From Ceratopteris richardii (taxonomy: Eukaryota; Streptophyta; Polypodiopsida; Polypodiales; Pteridaceae): a stretch of 64,000 nt of DNA. Shown here in pieces: positions 1 to 10,175 of this stretch (position 1 is its first letter; every line of letters begins with the position of its first letter). The stretch covers positions 47,117,556 to 47,181,555 of the forward strand of contig CM035437.1 of assembly GCA_020310875.1 (NCBI GenBank), written 5' to 3'. The notes beneath the pieces were generated by a model that saw only the letters and a program-made list of their open reading frames with translations, was not told where the DNA came from and made no database searches. Made by a program: the position numbers and the translations under genes.

Positions 1-2730
1 GATGAAACTTACGAAGCAGCAGCTTACACATTGGCTATTAAGAAGCTGTATAGAACTATGGAAAAAGTTTGGGCACGCAAAAAGCTGACAGAGGAAGAGA
101 GTCAAGCAATAATAGAACAAGAACTTGTCACAGGCAGATTCGAAGACGCATACATCAAAGGATTCAGAGAGTTAGTCAAATCAGTAGGCTCCAACGAAGC
201 ACTTAGGTACTTGCAAAGAAAGCCACTACCACAGTTTGTCCCCCGTAGAGTACGACTACTTTCAAAGCCCGGCGAATACATTTGTGTACCAACAGGAGCA
301 CAGTCTTCAGAACAAGCCAGGGAGGCACGCCTCGTCCCCGAAAGTTCGTTGGTAGCAGAAACCATCCTTGTAGACTCCCCACCCCGCGCTACTACTGTAC
401 ATACCTCAGTAGTCACTGAAGTACCGACCACCCCAACCGCTCCTCCATCACCGCCCGTCCATCCAGCCTCCCCTCTTCACCCTCCTTCCCCCAGACCAAC
501 ATCTTCATTCGCCGGTGGCGTAGCAGAAATCGTCTTTATGACCACTCACCCCACAATTCCTGCACCCATTAGACTTAGTCTACCCCCTCATACACCCACC
601 TTTCTATCCAACCCATTCCTCCATCCATCTTTTCCATCTTTCCCCATAACTCCAAGACCCCTTTTTCCATTCCCGCTGCCCCTAACCTTCTCCCCAGTCT
701 CACCTCCCCGACCCACTGTAACCCCTTTTTCCCCTTTTCACCAAGCTGCTCCAGCCAGCCCCCCTGTAAATTACTCCTCAACCTTTGTAAATCCCGTATT
801 TACACCAGCACAAGCACCCACGGTCACACCCATATTCACGGTCACTGCACTGGACACGTCCAATGACATGGACATCTCACCACCCACTGCACCATCACTC
901 ACTTCACTCACGGCACAAACATTTTTAGGCACATCACAATTTTCAACAATCACTACAGCATCCACCTTCCCACCCCCATTCCCCGTTCCCGTTGCATCTA
1001 CATCCACTGCATCTTCATTTAGCACCCCATTAATACTATCACCCACTGTAGATAATGCATTCCGACAGATGTTCATGTGTATGACGCAAGTAAGAGATGA
1101 GTTCACATCTCTTGGCGATAATTACCAGCAGCTGCAGAGGACAACCACTGACTTACAATCGCAGCTTAATTTATTGTCTATTGAGAATGCCTCTCTGAAC
1201 ACCCGATACCAGGAATTACGCGAGGCATATCACAAATTGGAACTAGAAAGCAAAGAAAAGACCAAAGAAGCCACTGCTGACCTGGATAACTTATTAAGAG
1301 CCCAGACAATGCGCAACGCAACGCTAACGAGAAATATGGGCTTACTCAGAAGACATCTAGCAGCAGCAAAGGAAGAAAACCAGCGCTTACAGGACCAGAA
1401 TCGCGAAAACTTAGAAGCAGCCCTAGACCATCCAGACCAACCACCCAGACCTAGCCGGTTCAAAGCCATTCCCTCAGACTCGATGAGGATGCTGCTAGAA
1501 GATCATGTAAGGCTGCTAGATGAATACGATCGCATGAATGAGGAGTTACAGAAACTCAAAGAAGATCATAAATTACTCCAGTTACGAGCACCGGCACACC
1601 CCGACATACCAGCACTTATGGAACCCTCTCCTGACGTCTTAGAGGAACTCAACGCATTAAGGGCCCAGGTATCAAACCTTAAATCAAGGATCGCAGTATA
1701 TGAAGCACCACCAAGGCCAGATTCCCCACCTGAGCTACTAGCTGAAGAAGAAACTGTCACCATCCCGGTGGAGGAAACGTTTGAAGAGGCATACGAGCCA
1801 CAACCCATCCCAGGCGGACGCGTCACGGCCGACGGCCAGATGACTTACGAACTCCCGACCCCCGCGTGGATGAAGACAATTGAAGAACTTGGGACAACAC
1901 ACTCAACTAGAGTAGAGGCACAATTACATGCCATGGCGATGATAGAAGAACGAATTTTACAATCTCCATTCTTTGCTCATTTGGCCCCGCGACAATACAT
2001 ATCTGGGCATGAGCTACAGTATAAATCGTATTTTATGTTAATGGCCGAATACCAGTTAGCCATTGAGAAAGAAACCGGTAAGAAACCATCGCATGCGACT
2101 CAATTCGAGGAGGACGATCTACCACTTGATGTGCAACAAGGAGAGATCTATCAACCAGAGTGGCGCAAAGATTTACTACAGAAGTATCCAGAAATGATAA
2201 GTACATGGGTAAATGCACCTTTGCATTTAAAGTACAACCCATGTTGGGGACCTGTACCACGACGCCACTCCTGGACTGCCTTTGCTATTAAGGTACAAAA
2301 CAATAAGCAGTGCCAGGACTGGTTGAATTACCCCTATTTTAAGCCACCCATCGAGTTACCAACTGTAGGCTACATGATGGCTACAATTCGCCACTGGCTC
2401 CCTCGACTAAAGCATATGGACGATATAGCCGCGCACATGACTGTCAAAATCTTTGACATGATGCAAATGATTTTTAAAGTCTTCCGACATGTCAAGGCAC
2501 CTCATGTAAACATCCCGGGCTTTGAGCATGGCAATTTCGATCTAGTATATGATATGAGTACAACGCCATCGCTACGGGTGTGTTATGCCTGGCATTGCAG
2601 AATAAAGTACCTACCGGCGTGCTACAAGCAGACGTTCGAAGAGATGTTCACAACCGGCTTCTGGGAATACCATTCAGAGGTATTCATAAGCAGACCTACA
2701 CATTTATTACACTTATTTGCCTGTGAATGA
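1..2730 (+). CDS. Unrecognised retroelement protein (proline-rich, coiled coil, novel C-terminal domain), 5' partial
   Basis: The frame is open from the left edge, so the true start may lie outside; the first in-window ATG is at 58. I do not recognise the family. Seen: a basic, helical N-terminus (about residues 1-90 counted from position 31); a long Pro/Ser/Thr-rich stretch (about 120-330); heptad-like coiled coils (about 344-469 and 484-560) including LLRRHLAAAKEENQRLQ; then a roughly 315-residue, Trp/Tyr-rich C-terminal domain starting near YEPQPIPGG. I see no CCHC knuckle, protease, RT, RNase H or integrase motif. The second copy at 3571-5438 conserves the coiled coil and C-terminal domain. 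The frame ends at TGA 2728-2730 but reopens at once in frame. It lies just upstream of a polypurine tract and LTR, which fits a retrotransposon gag-like or extra 3' ORF. The role is unknown. Confidence 0.6.
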   Translation, partial: DETYEAAAYTLAIKKLYRTMEKVWARKKLTEEESQAIIEQELVTGRFEDAYIKGFRELVKSVGSNEALRYLQRKPLPQFVPRRVRLLSKPGEYICVPTGAQSSEQAREARLVPESSLVAETILVDSPPRATTVHTSVVTEVPTTPTAPPSPPVHPASPLHPPSPRPTSSFAGGVAEIVFMTTHPTIPAPIRLSLPPHTPTFLSNPFLHPSFPSFPITPRPLFPFPLPLTFSPVSPPRPTVTPFSPFHQAAPASPPVNYSSTFVNPVFTPAQAPTVTPIFTVTALDTSNDMDISPPTAPSLTSLTAQTFLGTSQFSTITTASTFPPPFPVPVASTSTASSFSTPLILSPTVDNAFRQMFMCMTQVRDEFTSLGDNYQQLQRTTTDLQSQLNLLSIENASLNTRYQELREAYHKLELESKEKTKEATADLDNLLRAQTMRNATLTRNMGLLRRHLAAAKEENQRLQDQNRENLEAALDHPDQPPRPSRFKAIPSDSMRMLLEDHVRLLDEYDRMNEELQKLKEDHKLLQLRAPAHPDIPALMEPSPDVLEELNALRAQVSNLKSRIAVYEAPPRPDSPPELLAEEETVTIPVEETFEEAYEPQPIPGGRVTADGQMTYELPTPAWMKTIEELGTTHSTRVEAQLHAMAMIEERILQSPFFAHLAPRQYISGHELQYKSYFMLMAEYQLAIEKETGKKPSHATQFEEDDLPLDVQQGEIYQPEWRKDLLQKYPEMISTWVNAPLHLKYNPCWGPVPRRHSWTAFAIKVQNNKQCQDWLNYPYFKPPIELPTVGYMMATIRHWLPRLKHMDDIAAHMTVKIFDMMQMIFKVFRHVKAPHVNIPGFEHGNFDLVYDMSTTPSLRVCYAWHCRIKYLPACYKQTFEEMFTTGFWEYHSEVFISRPTHLLHLFACE

Positions 2731-2970
2731 ATGGTCTATTCCACACACTATCAGCTCCCGCCATCGGAAGAACCACAACCAATAGACTGGGAGAAACTCG
2801 AGGCCGATCTGGCCCGAGGCATTCGTATCTCCGAGCACACCCTCGCTCAAGACCTCCTACAGAACTATATCCGACAGACCTCACAACAAGGTTCTGTCAG
2901 GGACGACAGAAGCGAGAGGGAGGGGGGTGTTGGAAGCAGCCAGAGGCATAGAAGACGCGGAAGCATGTAA
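2731..2970 (+). pseudogene. In-frame C-terminal continuation of the preceding ORF after TGA
   Basis: The same frame continues past TGA 2728-2730 and matches the C-terminus of the second copy (5248-5438): IDWEKLEADLARGIRI here against VDWDALQRDLVRGLRI there. The stop is therefore most simply a nonsense mutation in this copy. Readthrough cannot be excluded from sequence alone. The frame runs on through the polypurine tract into the LTR because this copy lacks the TAG that ends the other copy at 5436-5438. Confidence 0.55.
2915..2927 (+). promoter_or_regulatory. Polypurine tract of LTR element (copy 1)
   Basis: A purine run (GAGAGGGAGGGGGG) lies directly before TGTTGG, where a plus-strand primer is expected before a 3' LTR. 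The second copy has the equivalent GGGGGGGGAGAG just before its TGTTGG at 5450. Confidence 0.6.
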
Positions 2971-3570
2971 ATACGGAGCAGGAAGCTAGTGGAATTTTTT
3001 TTCAAAGAATCATGTTTTAGAAATACTTTTCAAAAACCTCCAACAATGATTTTTATCACTATTGTAACATATGTAACATAGAAAAACCCTTTTCTTAATT
3101 TCTAGCTCCATTTTGTGCAAGCCGAGGAGTCCTCGAGCTTGAGGAGCTTAGGTAGAATGAGCGTATCAATTTTCGTTATTTTTAGACACCGTTTACCCTT
3201 CCAAATAGCATCTAGGACCTAATTTTTAACTATGCTGGTCACTAGATGTGAAACCGGTCAAAACTAGTCTAGAAACTATAAAAAGAGCTAGAGAGCTCCT
3301 TTTTGAGGTTAGCTTGTTTGAGGTTAGAGTTCTTTTGAGCTTGTAATAGTGTTCTTGAGTAATAGATTTAATTTCTCACCTTCCATTGTGTCTTGCTTGT
3401 CTCTTCATAGTGTGTGTGTATGTGTGTGTGCATCTCTATGCTTCTCACCTCACTCTCACTTCATCTCACATTCACGATCTTCATATCACTCCTATCTCTT
3501 CCGCGGATTGACATTAAGGAGGTGGAGCTTCTTAACGTGGTTCTCACCATTGTGCTAGAGCAACACCCCT
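2928..3570 (+). repeat. LTR of novel element (copy 1)
   Basis: Begins TGTTGG after a polypurine tract and aligns by eye with 5450-6035. Shared blocks include the CAAGCCGAGGAGTCCTCGAG segment (itself nearly palindromic), a TATA box, a TG-rich stretch and GGATTGACATTAA near the end. The two LTRs are clearly diverged, so this is an old insertion or they come from different elements. The right edge is placed where homology to the internal ORF resumes; no PBS follows it. Confidence 0.55.
3277..3284 (+). promoter_or_regulatory. Putative TATA box in LTR copy 1
   Basis: TATAAAAA precedes GAGCTAGAGAGCTC. The sister LTR has TATAAATA in the same context at 5769-5776. This conserved position is where an LTR promoter is expected. 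Confidence 0.45.
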
Positions 3571-5438
3571 GCATCCACATCATTTAGTCATGCACTAAAC
3601 ACCATGTTCAAAGTGGCCACACAACTTAAGCAAGAGTATAGATTACTGGAAGAGAATAACACAGCGCTGTGCAATCTCTCGTCTCAACTCTAGGCACGTG
3701 TCAATGCCTTGGAGCTGAGTAATACAGCACTACAACAGGAAGTGACCACCCTCCAACAATTCCATGTGGAGCTCGAAGCCAAACATACAGAGACGACTAG
3801 GGCAACAGAAGAACAACTCAGAGATCAGCTAGCCCATAATGCTAGATTACAACAAAATATGGCTCTACTTCGACGCCACCTAGCGGCTGCACAAGAAGAA
3901 AACAGGAGATTACAGCAACAAATCAAGACAACCTAGAAGCCGCCATAGAAAATACTCTAGGGGCACCCATCGACCCTCTTAACTTCTGGGCCATCCCTTC
4001 AGAAAGTATACAACAAATATTGGAAACCTATGCCAACCTCTTAGAAGCACATGATCAGCTGGCCGACCAAGTAAAGGAATTACAAAGATCCCAAGTGCCT
4101 ACACCACACCCACCAAAACCTACAACGATGGTTGATGCTGCTACTTCACCAGAACCTGAACCTTCAACGGCCAATGAGGTACTGGAGCTACGACAACAGA
4201 TTGCAGAATTAAAGATTAAGTTGCTACAATATGAACGACCCCCCTCTCCACCTGAGCAACCAACAGAGGAGGAGGCCATAGCTATCTCGGTGGAGGCAAC
4301 ATTTGATAGTACGTATGAGCCTCAACCTTTTCCAGGAGGCACAATCACTGACGAAGGACAAGACACATACGAGGAACCCCCTCCGGCATGGATGAAACGG
4401 GTAGAAGAGATGGGGGTGACTCACGAAGAGCGTATCTCAACCCAGATGGTGGCTATGAAGACTATCGAGGAGACCATACTTCAGTCGGAATATTTTAAGC
4501 ACTTGGCTACCAGGCAATTGATAACTAACTCAGAATTACAATATAAACCATACTTTGTACTGTTGGCAGACTACAACGCCGAGATCAAACGTAAAACCAA
4601 CAAGTACTCTACTTTTGCTACCCAATTTGAACCTGAGGACATTCCAGAGGACACCCACAAAGGGAACATATACCAACCCACCTGGAGGCAAAAGTTACTG
4701 GAAACCTATCCGGAGATGTAAGAAACATGGGATCACGCGCCCATGCACTTGAAGTATAACAATTGCTATGGGCCAGTGCAACGGAGAAGATCATGGAAGG
4801 CATTTGCCATAAAGGTTAAGAACAACGCCAATTGCAAAGAATGGCTCAATTACCCTGCCATTGCACCCCCAACAAGCACACCAACAGTTCAATACATGAT
4901 AGCTACCATCCGGCATTGAATGCCATGCCTCCACCCTATGCTAGATGTCGCCGCGCAGATGATGCTCAAAATTTTGGACATGATGCAAGTGGTGTTAAAG
5001 ACTTTCCAACATGTATGTAATATCCAGCCTCCAATTCCGGGCTTCATCAATGGTAACTATGATCTACTTTATGATATGAGCACGACCCCGAGTATCCGTG
5101 TGGCTTACGCGTGGCATGCACGAATAAGATATCTCCCTGCGTGTTACAAACAAACTTTTGATGACATGTTCACCACAGGGTTCTGGGAAGCACACTCAGA
5201 AGTATTCGCGCCCCGCCCAACTCATCTGCTCCAGTTATTCGCTTGTGAACAAACAATGCATTCAGAACTCTACACCACGCCACAACCTGATATGCATGGC
5301 GCAGTTGATTGGGATGCCCTGCAGAGAGATTTGGTCAGGGGACTACGCATCAAAGAACAAGAATTGGCAACCGACCTACTGCAGCAATACATTGATCAAA
5401 CCATGGAGCAGAGGTCTGTCAGAGGCGACAGACACTAG
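3571..5438 (+). pseudogene. Second, 5'-truncated copy of the unrecognised coiled-coil protein
   Basis: Homology to the 1-2730 protein starts abruptly at the Ala-Ser-Thr segment just before the coiled coil, fused to the LTR. The N-terminal and most of the proline-rich parts are absent. The frame is broken by stops and shifts near 3691 (TAG), 3934 (TAG), 4719 (TAA) and 4918 (TGA). The C-terminal domain is recognisable (YEPQPFPGG, PPAWMKRVEEMG, YAWHARIRYLPACYKQTF, THLLQLFACE) and ends at TAG 5436-5438. At 5248 the reading goes straight through the point where copy 1 has TGA. Confidence 0.6.
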
Positions 5439-5449
5439 GGGGGGGAGAG

Positions 5450-6035
5450 TGTTGGCATCATAGGGAAAGACGCCAAGTACGAGCATGTATGCAGATCTAG
5501 CACTAAGGCAACCCATCAATTTTTTCCAATCGTGACACATTTTAAAAGTGATTCTCATCACTAAAAACCATTGTAAATACCATTTCCCTTTTTTGTAGCT
5601 CCATTTTGTACAAGCCGAGGAGTCCTCGAGCTTGAGGAGCCTTAGAAGCAGTTGCCTATCAATTTTCATATTTTTTAGATCTCGTTTGAACCCTCAAATA
5701 AGCTCTGGAACCTAATTTTTAACTAGGCCGGACACTAGGTCTGGACAGGGCCAAAGCTAGTCAAAAACTATAAATAGAGCTAGAGAGCTCATTTTTGAGC
5801 TAGCTTCTTGTAGTTTTGAGCTTGTATGAGAACTTGGCTGTAATAGAGGTGATTTCATTGTCTTACTCTCTTTGTTCTTGCCGTGTGTGCACGTGTGTGT
5901 GTATGTGTGTGCATGTTAGTATGCTTCTCACTCACACACTTGTGCCATCACTTGCTCGAGGTCTTCATACCATCCTCATGTCTTCCCGGATTGACATTAA
6001 AGGAGGTGCTACTCATCACTGAGCTACACCCATTC
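5450..6035 (+). repeat. LTR of novel element (copy 2)
   Basis: Starts TGTTGG directly after a purine tract (5438-5449). Its conserved core matches the LTR at 2928-3570. It contains TATAAATA at 5769-5776 and a TG-rich microsatellite-like stretch around 5884-5915. The right edge is approximate: homology with the first LTR fades around 6030-6040. Confidence 0.5.
5769..5776 (+). promoter_or_regulatory. Putative TATA box in LTR copy 2
   Basis: TATAAATA followed by GAGCTAGAGAGCTC, matching the arrangement in the sister LTR at 3277. Confidence 0.45.
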
Positions 6036-8013
6036 TCATCGATCATGGTCTTCATCTCTATGATTCACCTTTTTATTAGAAGGGGGTTCTATCTAAGATG
6101 GAGTCTGAAAAGAGGAGGATCCATGTTGCGCTAATCCATACCCAAAACATTATAAAGAATGTCTGGCTTTGCATTTGATTGATTGGTTCAATGTGCCCTA
6201 GAAAACTCTTTGGAGAAATCATTTATTTCATTGAAGACATTAGATGTATTTTAATGCCATCTACTTAAGACATCTCATTTAAAGAGCTTGTTTTGAAACC
6301 ATCTCTAAGTATTTCTTATTCTTAGAGTTAGCATTAAGTATGCCATGTTCACTTGCGCATTCATGAAATTGAATGTATATCTCAATAAAAGTTCTTTCTC
6401 GGATAAAATTTTCAAGTCTTCAAAAATCCTATATACATTCGGGTACTAACTCTTTTATATACTATATACTATGTTGAGAAGATTTGACCCGAATAACTTT
6501 TCTAAGTTATTAAAGAAGTTGCAGGTTTTTTTCGATTCATTTCTTCCTTGTCATTAACTTGGTAACGGAATGAACTCCTTATGTTTTTTACAATTTTAAG
6601 AAAGACATACTTAATGTAAAGTTTACATTCGGTATTTTAATACCGTAGTATCATCTTGGAAAGAAATCACCTAGTTTCTTACCAAATATCGATACCTAGA
6701 TTTTAGAAGTACCTTAGCTTAACTTCTTTCTAAGTATTTTGCTTCTATTTAGGGGTTAACTGTCTATTGAAGGCCATGTTCACTTTATCAATCCCATCAC
6801 ATACTCAAATAAAAAATGAAAATAAATGCATGTTTGTAGATGCATACCATCAAAAGGTTCAACTGATCCCTAACTTCATGCTCCTATGCTCCTCTTTGTC
6901 CAAAAACATATGCTTCATTTACATGCATCATTATGCCAGTGCACATAATCTTGTTCATCCTTGTTCATCAGTTTTCTCATGAAAAGAAAGCTTTGGAGTT
7001 ATTTGCATTGAAATTATCCATTTGGTAAAACAAAAAGTGCACATACATCGATTCTTTTCATGCTTAGATGCATGTACGTGCTTGGCTTCCCTTTGCATAC
7101 CCATGTGATTGCGTATTCATAATTTCAAATACCTTATCTTCACATGTGCACTTAAACTATATCCATAATTGAAGTATTACTATATGATTCAATTATGAAC
7201 ATATATGCAAAGATAATTAAAGATAAGGTAACAAGATTTGGAAGTCAAATATCTTAAACAAAATACTTAGTTTTATACAAAGCTATATCAATCCTTTGTC
7301 CGAGGACAGTAGACATCCACCATCTTCATGTTGACCTCCCTAATTCATAGTGCTCCATGTTGATGTTTCATGAAGAGAGACATCTTCCTCTTGCTACCAT
7401 CATCTTCTATGGTCTTAGTCTCTCATTATGGCATGGATCAAAAATCTTTTCATAAGGTTTGATGAAAAGAATTTTGATGAGGTTTGATACATGAAGGATC
7501 TTTTTAACTCAGGCTTATTTAAAGTTAAAGGGGAGCTTAAAAGAAGTGCAATCAATCCACTTCTTCAACCTACAAAAGGGGAGGACCTAATAGTCATCTT
7601 CTACCAAATTCAAACGGGTTGGAAACACATGCCAGATATCCCATATGGGATATTAAATGATAAGAAAACAAGGTAGAATAAAAAAGGTAGCTTACCTTGA
7701 TGATCATTGAAAGAAAAAGGAGAGAGAGCCCATCTGCTCCTCTTTGGTTAAAGCCTCTAGCAATAGGCAAGATTTCTGGCCACTTGTGAAGGCATTTTGG
7801 TTGAGGTAAGTTTGGCTAAACGTGGAAGCTAGAAAATTCCCTACATTTGCTTGATTTCCAGTCACTTTAATCCCAAATACAAGTGTACTCATGCATTCCA
7901 CAAACTAGAAAAATCAAAGAAGAACCCCATATTCATTACATACATGCGAGAAAGAGAGAAGGCAAACGAGGTTCTGCCTCTGCCATGCTTTCACACTCTT
8001 TTTTGGAAGTTAG
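6036..8013. other. No gene recognised
   Basis: AT-rich sequence with only short chance frames. I see no retroelement domain, RNA gene or repeat structure. It separates the novel LTR element from the chromovirus. Confidence 0.5.
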
Positions 8014-8262
8014 TGTGAGGCTTTCCTCAAAAGAAGACATGCGAATGATGTGTGTGCCACTCTCCTCCCATCCATTTATATCCTCTTGTATCTAAAATAG
8101 CAGTGATCTAGAATGATCTAGTGTCGCCATGTGGCCAGCATGCAACACTCATCCCCACTAACCATCAAATACCTTAGGATATACCCTCGAGCTTAGGACC
8201 TTGGCTAACTAGCCCTTGTCCCACACACACATGGAATGGTCTCTGTAGACCAATGTCTGACA
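8014..8262 (-). repeat. Chromovirus 3' LTR
   Basis: A 249-bp repeat, TG...CA, matching 18978-19226. On the minus strand it begins TGTCAGACATTGG and then has a perfect 6-bp stem palindrome TGGTCT-acag-AGACCA near its 5' end. Confidence 0.85.
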
Positions 8263-8277
8263 CTCTCTCCCCCTTCT
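8263..8277 (-). promoter_or_regulatory. Chromovirus polypurine tract
   Basis: On the minus strand AGAAGGGGGAGAGAG lies immediately before the 3' LTR start TGTCAG, the expected plus-strand primer site. The plus-strand sister copy has the same tract before 13148. Confidence 0.75.
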
Positions 8278-8278
8278 A

Positions 8279-8527
8279 ACGATCATTGTCCTCAATGATC
8301 AATGAGGGAAAGTATGCTGCTGATTCCCAAGTGGAGTCAGTAAGTGGTAATCCTCTCCAGGCTACCAGATACTCTTGGATGACACGATTCCTCAACCATT
8401 TCTGTCTCTTATCTAGTATTCTGTCTGGAGAATGATCTGCTCTATCGGTTTCCTGCAAGGAAACAACACCTTCTATTAGATTATCCTCCCTAGAAATATA
8501 CTGTTTTAGTTTACTTACATGAAACAT
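8279..8527 (-). pseudogene. Chromodomain at integrase C-terminus
   Basis: The translation reads FHVSKLKQYI, then PDRILDKRQKWLRNRVIQEY, then LVAWRGLPLTDSTWE. This is the chromodomain signature (ILD-R, EYLV-W-GLP, TWE) that defines chromoviruses, where it is thought to guide integration to chromatin. It ends just before the polypurine tract. The domain itself has no internal stop, but the upstream integrase frame does. Confidence 0.8.
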
Positions 8528-9755
8528 TGGATGGACTCTACAATCTGGAGGAAGCTCTAATCGGTATGCAACATCACTCTACTTCTTTACTATCTTCCAA
8601 GGTCCACAATACCTGGATGATAGCTTACTACACTTCCCTGTGGACAATCAAGTAGATCTAGCTGGTAACTGAAGGAAGACTCAGTCTCCTTCCTCAAAGG
8701 ATCTAGGAGATCTTTTCCTATCAGGATACTCTTTTGCTCTATCAGCTGCTTGCTCCATCTTGGCTTTAGCTATTTCAAGGTTTTCTTGGAGATTCATTAA
8801 GAACTCGGAAGCACTAGGACATTTCTTAGGCATTCCTATGGTACTGGGAACAGTGGGATTCATGCCATAGTTCATCTCAAAAGGAGATCCCAGTCACCTT
8901 GTGAGGCCCATTGTTATAAGCAAACTCTACTAGTGGCAAATAACTATCCCAATCTGTCTGTCTCTCAGACACATATGCTCGCTACATATCCTCTAGAATT
9001 TGGTTGACCCTCTCGGTCTGACCATCTGTCTGTGGATGATCACCACTACTCATTTTTAGTGACACTTTCAGTTTGTCAAATACAAACTTCTAGAAATGTC
9101 CTATAAATCTAACATCCCTATCTGAGACTATGGATGTTGGTAACCCATGCAATCTGAAGAAATGCTGGATAAACAACTCAGCTACCTGTGGAGCTTCTAT
9201 TGTCTCCCGTATGGGTATAAAATGAGCCATCTTGCTCAGTCTATCTACCATAACTAGGATTGTATCCCACTTCCTTTGGGCCCGTGGTAACCCCACTATG
9301 AAGTCCATGGATATACTATCCCAATTATGATCTGGAACTTCTAAAGGATGTAAAAGACCTGGTGTCTTTACCCTTTCTGCTTTGTTGACTTGGCACATAA
9401 AGCATTGTTGAACATAAGTATGGATATCTCTGGCTAATCCAGGCCACCAAAATGTTCTTCTAACAAGCTGTATTGTCTTGTCAACACCAAGATGTCCTGC
9501 ATAGGGAACATCATGGTTATCATGCATGAATTTCTTTCGCAAATCTCGGGAATCTGGCACACAAACCTTTCCTTTCCACTTCACTATTCCATTCTCCTGT
9601 GAGAAATTAGAATACGGAATGGACTTGTTTGCTTTAGTAGAAGAAGAAACAGCTCGAACTATTTCGTCTCCTAAAATAGAGTCATCACTAATGGCTCTAA
9701 CTATTTGTAACAAATGTGGATCTTCCACTTGTGCTTCCTTAATTTCTTGAAGCAA
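8528..9755 (-). pseudogene. Chromovirus integrase (broken)
   Basis: The N-terminal HHCC zinc finger is visible (H-x-V-PYAGHLG, then CFMC), as is the first catalytic Asp in SMDFIVGLP. VDRLSKMAHFIP and SDRDVRF follow. The frame stops near 9090 after FIGHF and again inside the Glu-containing region near 8985, so no intact integrase can be made. Downstream LEDM and YVSERQTD are still readable, and the region ends in the basic ADRAKEYPDRKRSPRSF segment at 8681-8875. Confidence 0.75.
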
Positions 9756-9763
9756 TGAGCTTT

Positions 9764-10150
9764 CTAAAACTGTAAATACATTATACGAGATAATGCATTA
9801 GCTACTATATTTTCTTTGCCTCTTCTATATAAGATTTCCATGTGAAATTCCTGCATGAGCTCAGCCCAACGAGCCTGTCGGCCTCGAAGATTTGGCTGAC
9901 TATAAAAATACTTGAGTGTATGATGATCTGTGAATACCTTAAATTCCACACCATAAAGATAGTGTCTCCAAACTTTAAGTGCATGCACCATCGCATACAA
10001 CTCTTGTTCATGCACCGGCCAATTGCGTTGTGCGCTACTTAACTTCTTACTTTCAAAAACTATTGGCCTGCCATCTTGACTCAAGATTGCGCCTATGGCT
10101 ATGCTGCTAGCATCCGTTTCTAACTCAAATGGTTTCTGAGGATCCACCAC
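9764..10150 (-). pseudogene. Chromovirus RNase H
   Basis: Motifs FELETDASSIAIGAILSQ (first Asp), WPVHEQELYAMVHALKVWRH (Glu), FTDHHTLKYF (Asp) and ANALSR at the end are all in order, so the domain is nearly complete. It is separated from integrase by a stop near 9760. Confidence 0.8.
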
Positions 10151-10175
10151 TTTGACTATAGGAGCTTTCAGGGTA

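Noticed and set aside
102-1106. Minus-strand frames opposite the proline-rich region
   Set aside because: Gly/Ser-rich shadow translations of the pyrimidine-rich coding strand; no start context or motif.
1-2970. Plant virus-derived (pararetroviral) sequence
   Set aside because: A purine tract and LTR-like TGTTGG repeat follow the ORF, and no movement protein, coat or RT motif is seen; an LTR element fits better.
5884-5915. TG/GT repeat as an independent microsatellite
   Set aside because: The same TG-rich stretch is at the equivalent place in the sister LTR, so it is part of the LTR.
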